The position numbers were made by a program, and so were the translations under genes. Source: Alphaproteobacteria bacterium (GTDB taxonomy: Bacteria > Pseudomonadota > Alphaproteobacteria > Sphingomonadales > Emcibacteraceae). Taken from it: a stretch of 25,833 bases of DNA. Shown here piece after piece: positions 1-6,992 of this stretch. The notes beneath the pieces are model-generated. The model was not told where the DNA came from and ran no database searches. It saw only the letters and a program-made list of their open reading frames with translations. The stretch is from contig JAUILB010000003.1 of assembly GCA_030432815.1 (NCBI GenBank), positions 1 through 25,833 of the forward strand. Reading direction: 5' to 3'. Position 1 is the stretch's first letter, and the number at the start of each line of letters is the position of its first letter.

Positions 1-1
1 T

Positions 2-1435
2 GTTATTGGCTGCTGCTTAATTATCATATTTGCGAACCCAAGTACTTTGGTCGGCCGTTTGCTTTCAACAAAAATATTGATCTTTATCGGGCTTATATCT
101 TATTCGCTTTACCTATGGCATCAGCCGATATTTGCATTGATACGCGTGCGAACACTGGGCGAACCTTCATTGACAGTATTCATCATTGCTATTCTAGCCA
201 GCGTTGTTCTGGCATGCTTTAGCTGGAAATTTATTGAAGTGCCCTTTCGCAATAAACAAAAAGTCAGCAGGGCCGCGATTTTCAAATTTTCGGCTGCGTC
301 CATATCCCTCTTTTTCTTAGCTGGTTTAAGTAGTTTCTATATCAACAATAGCAAGCCATTTATTGAGGTAGCAGCACCACCAATAACAAGCGATAATACC
401 GAGATTATGGTGGAAAATGTCCCGCCTACTGCTGAAACACCGCATGTTACTTTCCCTGAGCGCGAAAGTGAGCCAAAAGAAGTCATAGCAAGCGAAGTTG
501 AATTTATGGTGGAGCCCGAGCAAATCGTTGAGAGCATGCCGGAAACAGCAGATATTGTTTATCCGGACGTGCTTCAGGAAGTGCGCGAAAACCTAAGGGT
601 AACAAGAGTTATTCAAGAACCTTCAAGAACGCGAAATTATGAGTGGGAACTTGCACAGGATAACTATTTTGAAGAGTGCCACTCCGGAGACATAGATTAT
701 TTAAGACCTCACAAAGCGTGCCGGTATTTCGATAGAAGCAATGTTAGCTGGGCCATATTGGGTGATAGCCATTCCAACAGCTTGGGCATCGCGCTTGCTG
801 AAAGATTAGAGACGAGAAACGCAGGACTGTTGCATTTGAGTTTTGGTGGTTGTCCACCAGCACTAACATTTATAAGTTCAAACGACGGATGCACGTCCTG
901 GACCAGAGAGGCAATTTCTTATCTGGAAAATAATGATGAAATAGAAAATGTTGTTATGACGTACCATCACGGTTTGTATCTGCAAGGCGACCATTTGGAT
1001 AGCTACCCCAATTTACCAGAATATAGCGTCGGGGAAGCCATGTATGGCGAAGATGAAAGATTAGATGAAGCCGGTTTAAAGGAAGTATATTGGCAAAGCT
1101 TTACCAGCATGATTGCAAGGCTGCAGGATTCTGGAAAAACCGTATACGTCACATTCCCATTACCCGTTCTTCCCGATAATATCTACAAAGACCATCTATT
1201 CGATATCCAAAAAGGTGCACCATATGATTATTATCTTGCCAGGAATCACTTTATTCTTCGAAAGCTTGAAACGCTGCCTTACGGCGACAAACTAAAAGCA
1301 ATAAACTCGGCGAAAATCTTTTGCAATGGTACAAGCTGCCCCGGTGTAAGGAATGGTCGCTTACTATATTTCGATGACAATCATTTAAACATTTACGGCG
1401 CAAGTCTTTTGGTAGACGAAATTTTTTCGAATTAG
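2..1435 (+). CDS. Acyltransferase-3 (OafA/YrhL-type) O-acyltransferase with C-terminal SGNH domain, 5' truncated by window
   Basis: The reading frame is open from base 2, so the true start lies upstream and most of the membrane domain is missing. What remains begins with the last membrane helices of an acyltransferase-3 protein, recognisable by the signatures ISYSLYLWHQP and WKFIEVPFR, followed by one more helix (AASISLFFLAGLSSFY). A spacer of about 90 residues rich in Pro and Glu then leads to an SGNH hydrolase-like domain. That domain has the nucleophile block WAILGDSHS and the C-terminal Asp/His block FDDNHLNIYG, plus several Cys that could form periplasmic disulfides. Family knowledge: such fusions move acetyl or other acyl groups onto surface polysaccharide or lipopolysaccharide sugars, the membrane part passing the acyl group to the periplasmic SGNH part. 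The sugar acceptor cannot be inferred. The first in-frame start inside the window (TTG at 47) is internal to a helix and is not the real start. Confidence 0.88.
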   Translation, partial: VIGCCLIIIFANPSTLVGRLLSTKILIFIGLISYSLYLWHQPIFALIRVRTLGEPSLTVFIIAILASVVLACFSWKFIEVPFRNKQKVSRAAIFKFSAASISLFFLAGLSSFYINNSKPFIEVAAPPITSDNTEIMVENVPPTAETPHVTFPERESEPKEVIASEVEFMVEPEQIVESMPETADIVYPDVLQEVRENLRVTRVIQEPSRTRNYEWELAQDNYFEECHSGDIDYLRPHKACRYFDRSNVSWAILGDSHSNSLGIALAERLETRNAGLLHLSFGGCPPALTFISSNDGCTSWTREAISYLENNDEIENVVMTYHHGLYLQGDHLDSYPNLPEYSVGEAMYGEDERLDEAGLKEVYWQSFTSMIARLQDSGKTVYVTFPLPVLPDNIYKDHLFDIQKGAPYDYYLARNHFILRKLETLPYGDKLKAINSAKIFCNGTSCPGVRNGRLLYFDDNHLNIYGASLLVDEIFSN

Positions 1436-1560
1436 CGTGTTAATTCTACGTTGAACCGTACCCTTAAAGCTTTTTAGACGCAAGTTATTGATGAAGGCGA
1501 CATCCTCGCTATATTTACAGATTATAAATCAACTATAAGCGACATAGAACTACCGCAGGT
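1436..1560. other. Gene-free stretch before the glutaredoxin remnant
   Basis: Together with the remnant and its terminator, the region from the acyltransferase stop to the cytochrome start (1436 to about 1874) holds no intact gene. I translated 1436-1560 in all three forward frames looking for bolA, a frequent neighbour of grxD, and found no convincing match. No strong promoter or hairpin was seen. Confidence 0.5.
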
Positions 1561-1758
1561 GATCGCATCAAAAGTGATATCGACAACAATGACAGCGTCC
1601 TTTACATGAAAGGTGATGAAATGTTCCCGCAATGCGGGTTTCTAGCGACCGTTGTAGAAATCCTCAACTAATTTAATGTAGATTACGTACTTCGGGACGA
1701 AAGCATGCGCGGCGAGCTTGTCGACCACTTCGCAAGTGTTGGTATCGAACCCAAATAA
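1561..1758 (+). pseudogene. grxD: Degenerate monothiol glutaredoxin (GrxD/Grx4) remnant
   Basis: Translating from 1561 gives DRIKSDIDNNDSVLYMKG, then FPQCGF and VVEILN. This is the N-terminal half of a monothiol glutaredoxin, including the single active-site Cys region (normally CGFS, here CGFL). An in-frame TAA at 1669-1671 follows. The frame then continues as FNVDYVLRDE and jumps to a family-like C-terminus (MRGELVDHFASVGIEPK) ending at TAA 1756-1758. About 40 residues that normally hold the WPTIPQ cis-proline and GG glutathione-binding motifs are missing, and no in-frame start codon precedes the similarity. The gene therefore has three lesions: no start, a nonsense codon and an internal deletion. 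Intact members are about 110 residues and act in iron-sulfur cluster trafficking. A functional copy presumably exists elsewhere in the genome (inference). Confidence 0.85.
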
Positions 1759-1784
1759 TTTTTCGTTATTCTATTGCACAACCT

Positions 1785-1808
1785 AGGTGCCTATGCGGGC
1801 GCTTTTTT
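1785..1808 (+). terminator. Intrinsic terminator after the glutaredoxin remnant
   Basis: GTGCC (1787-1791) pairs with GGCGC (1798-1802), with one G-U pair, around the loop TATGCG. Six T follow at 1803-1808. It lies 26 bases past the stop of the glutaredoxin remnant and probably once ended that transcript. It also insulates the downstream cytochrome gene from readthrough. Confidence 0.6.
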
Positions 1809-1910
1809 CAGTATTATTGAGTTAAGTCAATTTTCCTGAACCGTTTTCTGTTACTATTTCGCAATGGTATTCGAATGAAATCGCGTTCGGGCCAGAAAGA
1901 AAAGTTCAAC

Positions 1911-2645
1911 ATGGAACACAAAAAATATCAAATTTATCAGGTTTGGGATTTACCGACCCGGCTTTTTCACTGGATTAATTTCCTGTCGCTTCTCGGGCTG
2001 ATCGCAGCCGGAACAGTAATCTTATGGGGCGGCACACTCGGCCTTACTAATGACGGCAAGGTCCTGATGAAAAGCATCCACGTTTGTATAGGGTATGTCT
2101 TTGCGACAAATCTTGGTCTGCGCCTGATCTGGGCCTTTGTCGGCAACAAACATGCCCGCTGGAAAAGTTTACTGCCCTTTGGTCCGGGCTATTTCACCCG
2201 GCTAAAGAGTTATTTTGCAGCTACAAAACCCGGCCGATCGCAATATTTTATAGGGCATAACCCTCTAGGCCAACTGGCCATCGGTGCAATTCTGCTGGCA
2301 CTCGTCGCTATGGCAGCGACAGGGTTAGTTTTGGCAGGAACCGATATTTATTTCCCCCCCTTTGGTACTCTGTTTCAGGGATGGATCGCCGCGCCTGGTA
2401 TCGACCCGTCGCAGATCATACCCAACGTCAAGGATAATGTGGACGCTGCTGCTTATACTGAGATGCGTGCCTTCCGCGAACCTTTCATCCTTGTTCATTA
2501 CTGGGTTTTCTTTATTTTCCTCGGGCTTGCAGCGCTGCATATTATTGCTGTAATCCATACCGAGATAACCTCAGGCGTCAACCTGATTTCAGCAATGTTC
2601 AGTGGTAAAAAAAACCTGCCCGATGACCCTGAGGATAAAGAATAA
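1911..2645 (+). CDS. Cytochrome b561 / Ni-Fe hydrogenase cytochrome-b-like membrane protein
   Basis: This 244-residue integral membrane protein opens with VWDLPTRLFHW, the hallmark start of the bacterial cytochrome b561 (Ni_hydr_CYTB) family. It has four hydrophobic helices carrying candidate haem-ligand histidines: FHW in helix 1, SIHVCIGY in helix 2, LVHYW in helix 3 and ALHII in helix 4. The family binds two b haems and passes electrons between the quinone pool and a partner redox protein. A periplasmic-looking loop of about 55 residues separates the last two helices. I chose ATG 1911 because it places VWDLPTR a few residues in and has a purine-rich AGAAAGAAAAG upstream. An in-frame ATG at 1875 would add 12 residues but lacks a ribosome binding site. 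No cytochrome c or dehydrogenase gene is adjacent, so the electron partner is unknown. Confidence 0.85.
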   Translation: MEHKKYQIYQVWDLPTRLFHWINFLSLLGLIAAGTVILWGGTLGLTNDGKVLMKSIHVCIGYVFATNLGLRLIWAFVGNKHARWKSLLPFGPGYFTRLKSYFAATKPGRSQYFIGHNPLGQLAIGAILLALVAMAATGLVLAGTDIYFPPFGTLFQGWIAAPGIDPSQIIPNVKDNVDAAAYTEMRAFREPFILVHYWVFFIFLGLAALHIIAVIHTEITSGVNLISAMFSGKKNLPDDPEDKE

Positions 2646-2770
2646 GGGATCTAATAGAAATAGATGAGTAGGTTATTCCCAATAATATAATGGATGTGTG
2701 GATATCAAATGTTGATGATTGCATAAGAGAGTATCTTTCTCCATCTAATAATAGCTGATAATTAGTAATT

Positions 2771-2798
2771 ACTGCTTCTGGTCGACAGCGGACATTCA
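2771..2798. repeat. Degenerate copy of an imperfect-palindrome intergenic repeat
   Basis: The segment contains GCTTCTGGTCGACAGCGGA and ends in CATTCA. It resembles the better-preserved hairpin at 4046-4079: my hand alignment gives 22 of 28 identical bases to the reverse complement of that hairpin. Its left arm is eroded. The two copies bracket the DUF3883 gene. The remainder of 2646-2892 shows nothing recognisable. Confidence 0.5.
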
Positions 2799-2892
2799 AA
2801 ATCATACGATGTTCTATACAATGCTATTGAAAATTTCCCGTATATTTTAGTGCAAGCATAGTGTTGTAATTAGAAGATAAAATTCAAGGATA

Positions 2893-3891
2893 TTAGTTTC
2901 TGGGTCTGCTTTTAAAGGTTACAGGTACAAGAGACGCACAGTTATCAATTGCCCCGTTCAAGCTATAATATTTTGCTGAGTTTAAGTTATCATTATATTC
3001 GTACAGTCTATATAAACGATAAAACTTCTCATTCTCTTTTGAAAAATTGATCTCAATGTGAGACGTCTGAAAGGCGGATAATGAATTACCTCTTGTGGTT
3101 TTGACTTTGATAAAGACTTTATTACCTTGGTTATCAAATGATTGAATATCAAAACCGGCTTTTTTACCTGTCAAATGTTCAGATAAACCAACTTTCTCCG
3201 CTAGATCATACTTGCCTTGTTTTTTCAACTTTTCCTGTTCGTACTTAAGGACTAACTGCGCTCCCGCGTGCCTAAGGTTTAAGTCCTCGATCTCATTCTC
3301 AAGAAAGTTAGGAAGAATTTTTTTTCTGAAATTAATTGTCGATAATCCTTCACCAAATGTATTTGTTGGGCTTTCGCATTTCTCCAAGTTGTCATGTATT
3401 CTGTCTCTGGAATAGGAACGAAGAGATTTTTGTTCAATCGAAATAAATGGTAGTGTTTCTTCGTTAAGTTCGAAGTTATTTAATTGAAATTTAAACCAAA
3501 CCGGATTTTGGCGTTCTTTATCGTGCGTAAGGTATGATAAGGTTCCTAGATAAATATATTTATCTTTTCTCTTTTTATTTACAAAAAGATGAATTTTATC
3601 AAAATCATCATCATGTTCTATCCACTTGGAAACTATATTATTTCTAAGTGACTGAGAAGGGTGAGAAGGCCAAGTTAGTATGCCATTCTCACAAATACCG
3701 ATTTCACTAATGTCCGGGTTTATCACGCCGTCTAAGGTTTCAAAAAAAATGAAATCATTTGCTCGTTTTGGAACTGACACGACGCGTTGAACGCCCCATG
3801 CCCCTTGGCCTGGTGTAAAAATAGATTGGCATTTAAACAATTTGTGCAATTCTCGTCGGTAGTAATACCGACCAGCTTTTAGTTTTTGCAA
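2893..3891 (-). CDS. Orphan DUF3883 (NOV_C) domain protein, nuclease-like
   Basis: The 332-residue protein has a C-terminal DUF3883/NOV_C-type domain. Its core is GFDIQSF (residues 246-252) followed by FIKVKTTRGN (260-269) and then YRLYRLYEY. This family is related to PD-(D/E)xK nucleases and is common beside restriction and phage-defence genes. The usual core is a conserved Asp followed by I-E-V-K; here the Glu is Lys (K262), so the site reads D248...K262-V-K264. The N-terminal half contains YIYLGTLSYLTHDKERQNP and resembles DUF3427-like regions of some helicases (weaker call). The start must be TTG at 3889-3891, because an in-frame stop lies seven codons upstream and no ATG or GTG occurs near the N-terminus. 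The gene is markedly AT-rich, stands alone and is flanked by related palindromic repeats, suggesting horizontal acquisition. Substrate and activity are unknown. Confidence 0.7.
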   Translation of the reverse strand: MQKLKAGRYYYRRELHKLFKCQSIFTPGQGAWGVQRVVSVPKRANDFIFFETLDGVINPDISEIGICENGILTWPSHPSQSLRNNIVSKWIEHDDDFDKIHLFVNKKRKDKYIYLGTLSYLTHDKERQNPVWFKFQLNNFELNEETLPFISIEQKSLRSYSRDRIHDNLEKCESPTNTFGEGLSTINFRKKILPNFLENEIEDLNLRHAGAQLVLKYEQEKLKKQGKYDLAEKVGLSEHLTGKKAGFDIQSFDNQGNKVFIKVKTTRGNSLSAFQTSHIEINFSKENEKFYRLYRLYEYNDNLNSAKYYSLNGAIDNCASLVPVTFKSRPRN

Positions 3892-4045
3892 TTCCCTATT
3901 CTCACTTTTTTATTTTTTGAAACTGCAACTATCGAGCATCGTCAAAATGATCCTAAATTACAATTACTTACTCCCACTAAACAGTAATAAACATATATAC
4001 CATATATTACTATCTAAATTTTATTTGCTGACAGTATTGACAATC

Positions 4046-4079
4046 TGAATGACCGCTTTTGGCCGAAAGCAGTCATTCA
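4046..4079. repeat. Long imperfect hairpin, intergenic repeat copy
   Basis: TGAATGAC at 4046 pairs with GTCATTCA ending at 4079. After one C/A mismatch, GCTTT pairs with AAAGC around a short GGCC-containing loop, giving a 14-position stem with a single mismatch. It lies between the DUF3883 gene and the end of the disulfide-reductase gene. Neither strand has a T-run directly after it, so it is not a classic intrinsic terminator for the reductase gene, although it could protect the 3' end of that mRNA. A degenerate relative sits at 2771-2798. Confidence 0.65.
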
Positions 4080-4106
4080 ATTATTCAAATATATAAAAAA
4101 ATACCT

Positions 4107-5540
4107 CTAAGCACCCGCGCCGCAGTCTATGCAGTGTTTAGGTGGTTTTTCGCCCAGTTTCAGTTTGCTGTTCAGATCCCGAAGGGCGGTTCTAAGTCCT
4201 TCTTCGATTACCGGATGATAAAACGGCATTTCGAGTATTTCTGAAATGGTCATTTTCTGCTGATGCGCCCATGCAAGCAAGTGTGCAAGATGTTCGGCGC
4301 GCGGGCCAAAAATTTCAGCACCCAACAATAATCCTGTGCCAATTTCACCATATACATGCAAAATCCCTTTATTGACCAGCATGGTACGGCTTCGTCCCTG
4401 GCTTTCAAACGAAACCTTGCCTGTGGCAAAGCATCCTTCGTTTAGGGACGTATATGAACTGCCGACTGTGGCAAGTTGCGGGTCAGAAAATACAATCCCA
4501 AGCGGGGAGGAACGGTGCCCCGTCCGGACATCGGGATAATTTGCCGCATTATTTCCGGCAATCCGGCCCTCATCCGCCGCTTCATGGAGAAGGGGTTTGT
4601 CGTTATTGGCATCCCCCGCAATGAAGACGGGATGGTCACCAATCTGCATGGTATATGGATTAAAGACTGGCACACCGTTTTCATCAAGTGGCAAAGATGT
4701 ATTTTCAAGACCAAGTTTTTTAACATTTGGTGTGCGGCCGGTTGTCGCCAACACATAATCAAAACGGGACGTCACACATTCACCGTTAAAATCCCGGTAT
4801 GTGATTTCAACCTGATCACCAATTTGTTTAATCGATGTCACATCGGCATCCGGGTTGATATAAAATTCGTCCTGGAAGGTTTTGGTTGCGTATTCAAGGA
4901 TTTCCGGATCACTGAGCGGACCAACAAAGCCGCCACGCCCGAAAATTTTAACATCAACACCCAGCCGGTGGAGCGCCTGCCCAAGTTCAAGCCCGATAAC
5001 ACCCGGGCCAAAAAGTGCTACAGATTTTGGAAGATCATCCCAATCAAAAACATCATCATTTATAATAAGGCGGTCGGTAACATCCTGAAAAATTGGCGGG
5101 ATTGCGGGCGATGATCCTGTTGCAATAACGATTGATTTTGCTTCAATTTCAAGTTTGTCGTCAATGACGAGCGTATTATCATTTTTAAACTTTGCGTACC
5201 CTTTAATCCGGTGATCCGGGTTAAAACCTTCCACGCTTTCAATCACAAATCCGACAAAGCGGTCCCGTTCCGCCTTTACCCTTTCCATAACGGCGCGACC
5301 GTCAATGCTCGTGATTTCGGCATTAACGCCAAATTTATATGCTTTTTCAGCGTTGTGTGCGGCTTCCGCGGCCGCAATAAGAAGTTTGCTTGGCATACAG
5401 CCAACACGGGCGCAGGTGGTGCCGTATTTACCGCTTTCAATAAGTGCAATACTATCCGTTTTTTTTACCGCTGTGCGGTAAGCAACCATTCCGGCTGTGC
5501 CTGTACCAATGATGGCGACATCTACTTTTTTCTTTTGCAT
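4107..5540 (-). CDS. Dihydrolipoamide-dehydrogenase/MerA-like pyridine nucleotide-disulfide oxidoreductase
   Basis: This 477-residue flavoprotein has an N-terminal FAD-binding motif (IIGTGTAGMVA), the redox-active disulfide TTCARVGCMPSK (C43, C48) and a NAD(P)-binding GPGVIGLELG. A second FAD motif (AGDANNDKPLLHEAADEG) and a dimerisation domain with FYHPVIEEGL (H442, E447) follow. It most resembles the divergent dihydrolipoyl dehydrogenase group rather than the Lpd of 2-oxoacid dehydrogenase complexes, and no E1/E2 genes are nearby. An unusual feature is the C-terminal tail KPPKHCIDCGAGA, which adds a CxxC pair (C470, C473) past the interface domain, reminiscent of the C-terminal cysteines of mercuric reductase. 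It is the second gene of a - strand operon, starting 23 bases after the flavoprotein upstream, with GAAAGAAG as ribosome binding site. The true substrate is unknown. Confidence 0.85.
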   Translation of the reverse strand: MQKKKVDVAIIGTGTAGMVAYRTAVKKTDSIALIESGKYGTTCARVGCMPSKLLIAAAEAAHNAEKAYKFGVNAEITSIDGRAVMERVKAERDRFVGFVIESVEGFNPDHRIKGYAKFKNDNTLVIDDKLEIEAKSIVIATGSSPAIPPIFQDVTDRLIINDDVFDWDDLPKSVALFGPGVIGLELGQALHRLGVDVKIFGRGGFVGPLSDPEILEYATKTFQDEFYINPDADVTSIKQIGDQVEITYRDFNGECVTSRFDYVLATTGRTPNVKKLGLENTSLPLDENGVPVFNPYTMQIGDHPVFIAGDANNDKPLLHEAADEGRIAGNNAANYPDVRTGHRSSPLGIVFSDPQLATVGSSYTSLNEGCFATGKVSFESQGRSRTMLVNKGILHVYGEIGTGLLLGAEIFGPRAEHLAHLLAWAHQQKMTISEILEMPFYHPVIEEGLRTALRDLNSKLKLGEKPPKHCIDCGAGA

Positions 5541-5563
5541 GATCTTCTTTCTTTATAATTATT

Positions 5564-6157
5564 TTATGTTTGCGGATTGGTGTTTGCATCTTCACAGTCT
5601 GCCAGCGTATGCAATAATGGCTGAATATCTTCCCGTGTATATCTTTGTGTGATATGTTGAGGACAATTCCAGTCAAACCCTAATATAGTGATAATCAGTC
5701 CTCGTTCAACATGTGCCGTATAATTATCCGGTTCAAGTTTACGGCGTATTTCGCTGTCAGCTTCTTCCACAATTTGAATATGGCCGATCATCTTAAGCCG
5801 GCGTCTGTTTTTATAATCCATAAAGAAAAGGGATACTTTGTTGTTGGTTTTGAAATTGCCAACACTGATATATTGTTTGTTTCCGCTAAAGTCGGAAAAG
5901 CCAATTGTTTTTTCATCAATAATTTTGATAAATCCCTTTGGACCACCCCGATGCTGGATGTACGGCCAGCCTTCCTCATTGACGGATGCCATATAAAAAC
6001 TGTCACAGTTTACAATAAATTGAATTTCTGCAACGCCTAGAACATTATTATAATCTTCGCCCCGTTCCATACGTGCATAGCTTTTTCTACTGCCATATTG
6101 TTCCTGAAGGTCTTTTACATTTTTTGTAAACATTATTTCTGCGTATTGGTGTCCCAT
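5564..6157 (-). CDS. Pyridoxamine 5'-phosphate oxidase-family flavoprotein (FMN split barrel)
   Basis: The protein of about 197 residues has the FMN-binding split-barrel pattern of pyridoxamine-phosphate-oxidase-like proteins: SFYMASVNEEGWPYIQHRGG, then IGFSDFSGNKQYISVGNF, then VSLFFMDYKNRRRLKMIGH. This subgroup is generally annotated as FMN-binding oxidoreductases of unknown substrate rather than true PdxH. I prefer the ATG at 6155-6157, because GAGAAAG lies about seven bases upstream; an in-frame ATG at 6169 would add four residues. It is the first gene of a two-gene operon with the disulfide reductase. A 22-bp palindrome matching one before the divergent TetR gene sits about 50 bases upstream, so repression by that TetR is likely (inference). 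Co-transcription suggests the two redox enzymes act on a shared compound or stress. Confidence 0.82.
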   Translation of the reverse strand: MGHQYAEIMFTKNVKDLQEQYGSRKSYARMERGEDYNNVLGVAEIQFIVNCDSFYMASVNEEGWPYIQHRGGPKGFIKIIDEKTIGFSDFSGNKQYISVGNFKTNNKVSLFFMDYKNRRRLKMIGHIQIVEEADSEIRRKLEPDNYTAHVERGLIITILGFDWNCPQHITQRYTREDIQPLLHTLADCEDANTNPQT

Positions 6158-6208
6158 AATCTTTCTCATAAATTCTGTATTTAAGGACGATCTAAAAATA
6201 AATTTGTT

Positions 6209-6230
6209 ACATTTACTGATCGGTTAATGT
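6209..6230. promoter_or_regulatory. Operator-like palindrome in front of the PPOX-reductase operon
   Basis: This is a 22-bp imperfect palindrome with outer arms ACATT and AATGT; nine of eleven base pairs are symmetric. It shares 18 of 22 positions with the palindrome at 6355-6376, including CTGAT and GTTAATGT. Two copies of one palindrome in a tetR/target divergent intergenic is the usual arrangement of TetR-family operators, and this one serves the - strand operon. Confidence 0.7.
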
Positions 6231-6354
6231 TCCATTTAATGATGGTTAACTAATCTGTCAAGGTTATATCAATAATATTTAGCTTATTTATAAAATTAAT
6301 GATATATATTTAGTTATTAATTATGTATTTAATAAAGTTATATTAATAAATATA

Positions 6355-6376
6355 AGATTAACTGATAAGTTAATGT
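6355..6376. promoter_or_regulatory. Operator-like palindrome in front of the tetR-family gene
   Basis: This second 22-bp palindrome contains the perfect inner inverted repeat TTAACT-GATA-AGTTAA and is symmetric at nine of eleven pairs. It ends ten bases before the regulator's ATG, directly next to its GGGGAA ribosome binding site, so bound protein would block transcription or initiation. Autorepression is the likely meaning. Confidence 0.7.
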
Positions 6377-6386
6377 ATGGGGAAAT

Positions 6387-6953
6387 ATGAGTATATCGAA
6401 AAAACCACAACTAATTGAAAAAGCATTGATCGCCTTTAATAAAGGGGGGTATCAGGCCGTCGGTATGGACCGTCTTGCAAAAGAAACCGGCACATCAAAA
6501 ACATCAATATACAAGCATTTTGCAACCAAGGAAGATTTGATTGTGGCTGTGCTTAATCATCGTGATGAAAAATTCCGAAACTGGTTTGTGAACCGGATCG
6601 AAGAACTTGCCGATACGCCGATAGGACGTTTGCTGGCATCGTTTGATGCCCTTGATGAATGGTTTCAGGGTGATGATTTTTTAAGTTGTATGTTCATTCG
6701 TGCATCCTGCGAATATCTTGATCGTGAGCACCCAATCCACAAGGCCAGCGAACGCCATAAAAGGTTGCTGACGGCTTATGTAATCGGTCTGGCTGAGCAG
6801 GCGGGTGCAGCAGAGCCCGGTAAACTGGCCCGGCAATTGATGCTGCTAAAAGAAGGGGCGATCATAACTGCCCATATCCATGGTCCGGATTGTGTTGCGG
6901 CCAATGCCAAAGCTGCGGCAAAAATACTAATTGACCATTATATGAATAATTAA
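6387..6953 (+). CDS. TetR/AcrR-family transcriptional regulator
   Basis: This 188-residue protein has a standard TetR N-terminal helix-turn-helix: ALIAFNKGGYQAVGMDRLAK, then TGTSKTSIYKHFATKEDLI with the recognition helix around residues 32-45. An all-helical ligand-binding and dimerisation domain follows, including a Cys-containing segment (FLSCMFIRASCEYLD). The ATG at 6387 has GGGGAA upstream at good spacing. The gene is divergent from the PPOX/disulfide-reductase operon, and the shared 229-base intergenic holds two near-identical operator-like palindromes. It therefore most likely represses both itself and that operon, with release by an unknown small molecule. The ligand cannot be read from sequence. 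Confidence 0.92.
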   Translation: MSISKKPQLIEKALIAFNKGGYQAVGMDRLAKETGTSKTSIYKHFATKEDLIVAVLNHRDEKFRNWFVNRIEELADTPIGRLLASFDALDEWFQGDDFLSCMFIRASCEYLDREHPIHKASERHKRLLTAYVIGLAEQAGAAEPGKLARQLMLLKEGAIITAHIHGPDCVAANAKAAAKILIDHYMNN

Positions 6954-6992
6954 CGTTCCTGAAAAGATAATTATAAACGAATTCAGCAGAAA

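Noticed and set aside
1436..1560. Possible bolA remnant upstream of the glutaredoxin trace
   Set aside because: All three forward frames were read; one stretch is open but shows no BolA motif.
2353..2362. Run of consecutive C in the cytochrome b561 gene as a phase-variation tract or frameshift
   Set aside because: The reading frame and family motifs continue correctly on both sides, and the run is too short for a convincing contingency locus.
4046..4079. Hairpin considered as the intrinsic terminator of the reductase operon
   Set aside because: On the - strand the hairpin is followed by GATTGTCAATACTG, with no T-run, so the terminator label is not supported; it is listed as a repeat.
4476..5114. 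Open frame of 212 codons on the + strand opposite the disulfide-reductase gene
   Set aside because: It lies wholly antisense to a well-supported gene, has no recognisable domain and no ribosome binding site.
5211..5558. Open frame of 115 codons on the + strand opposite the reductase N-terminus
   Set aside because: It is antisense to the FAD-binding region of a real gene and its translation has no family features.
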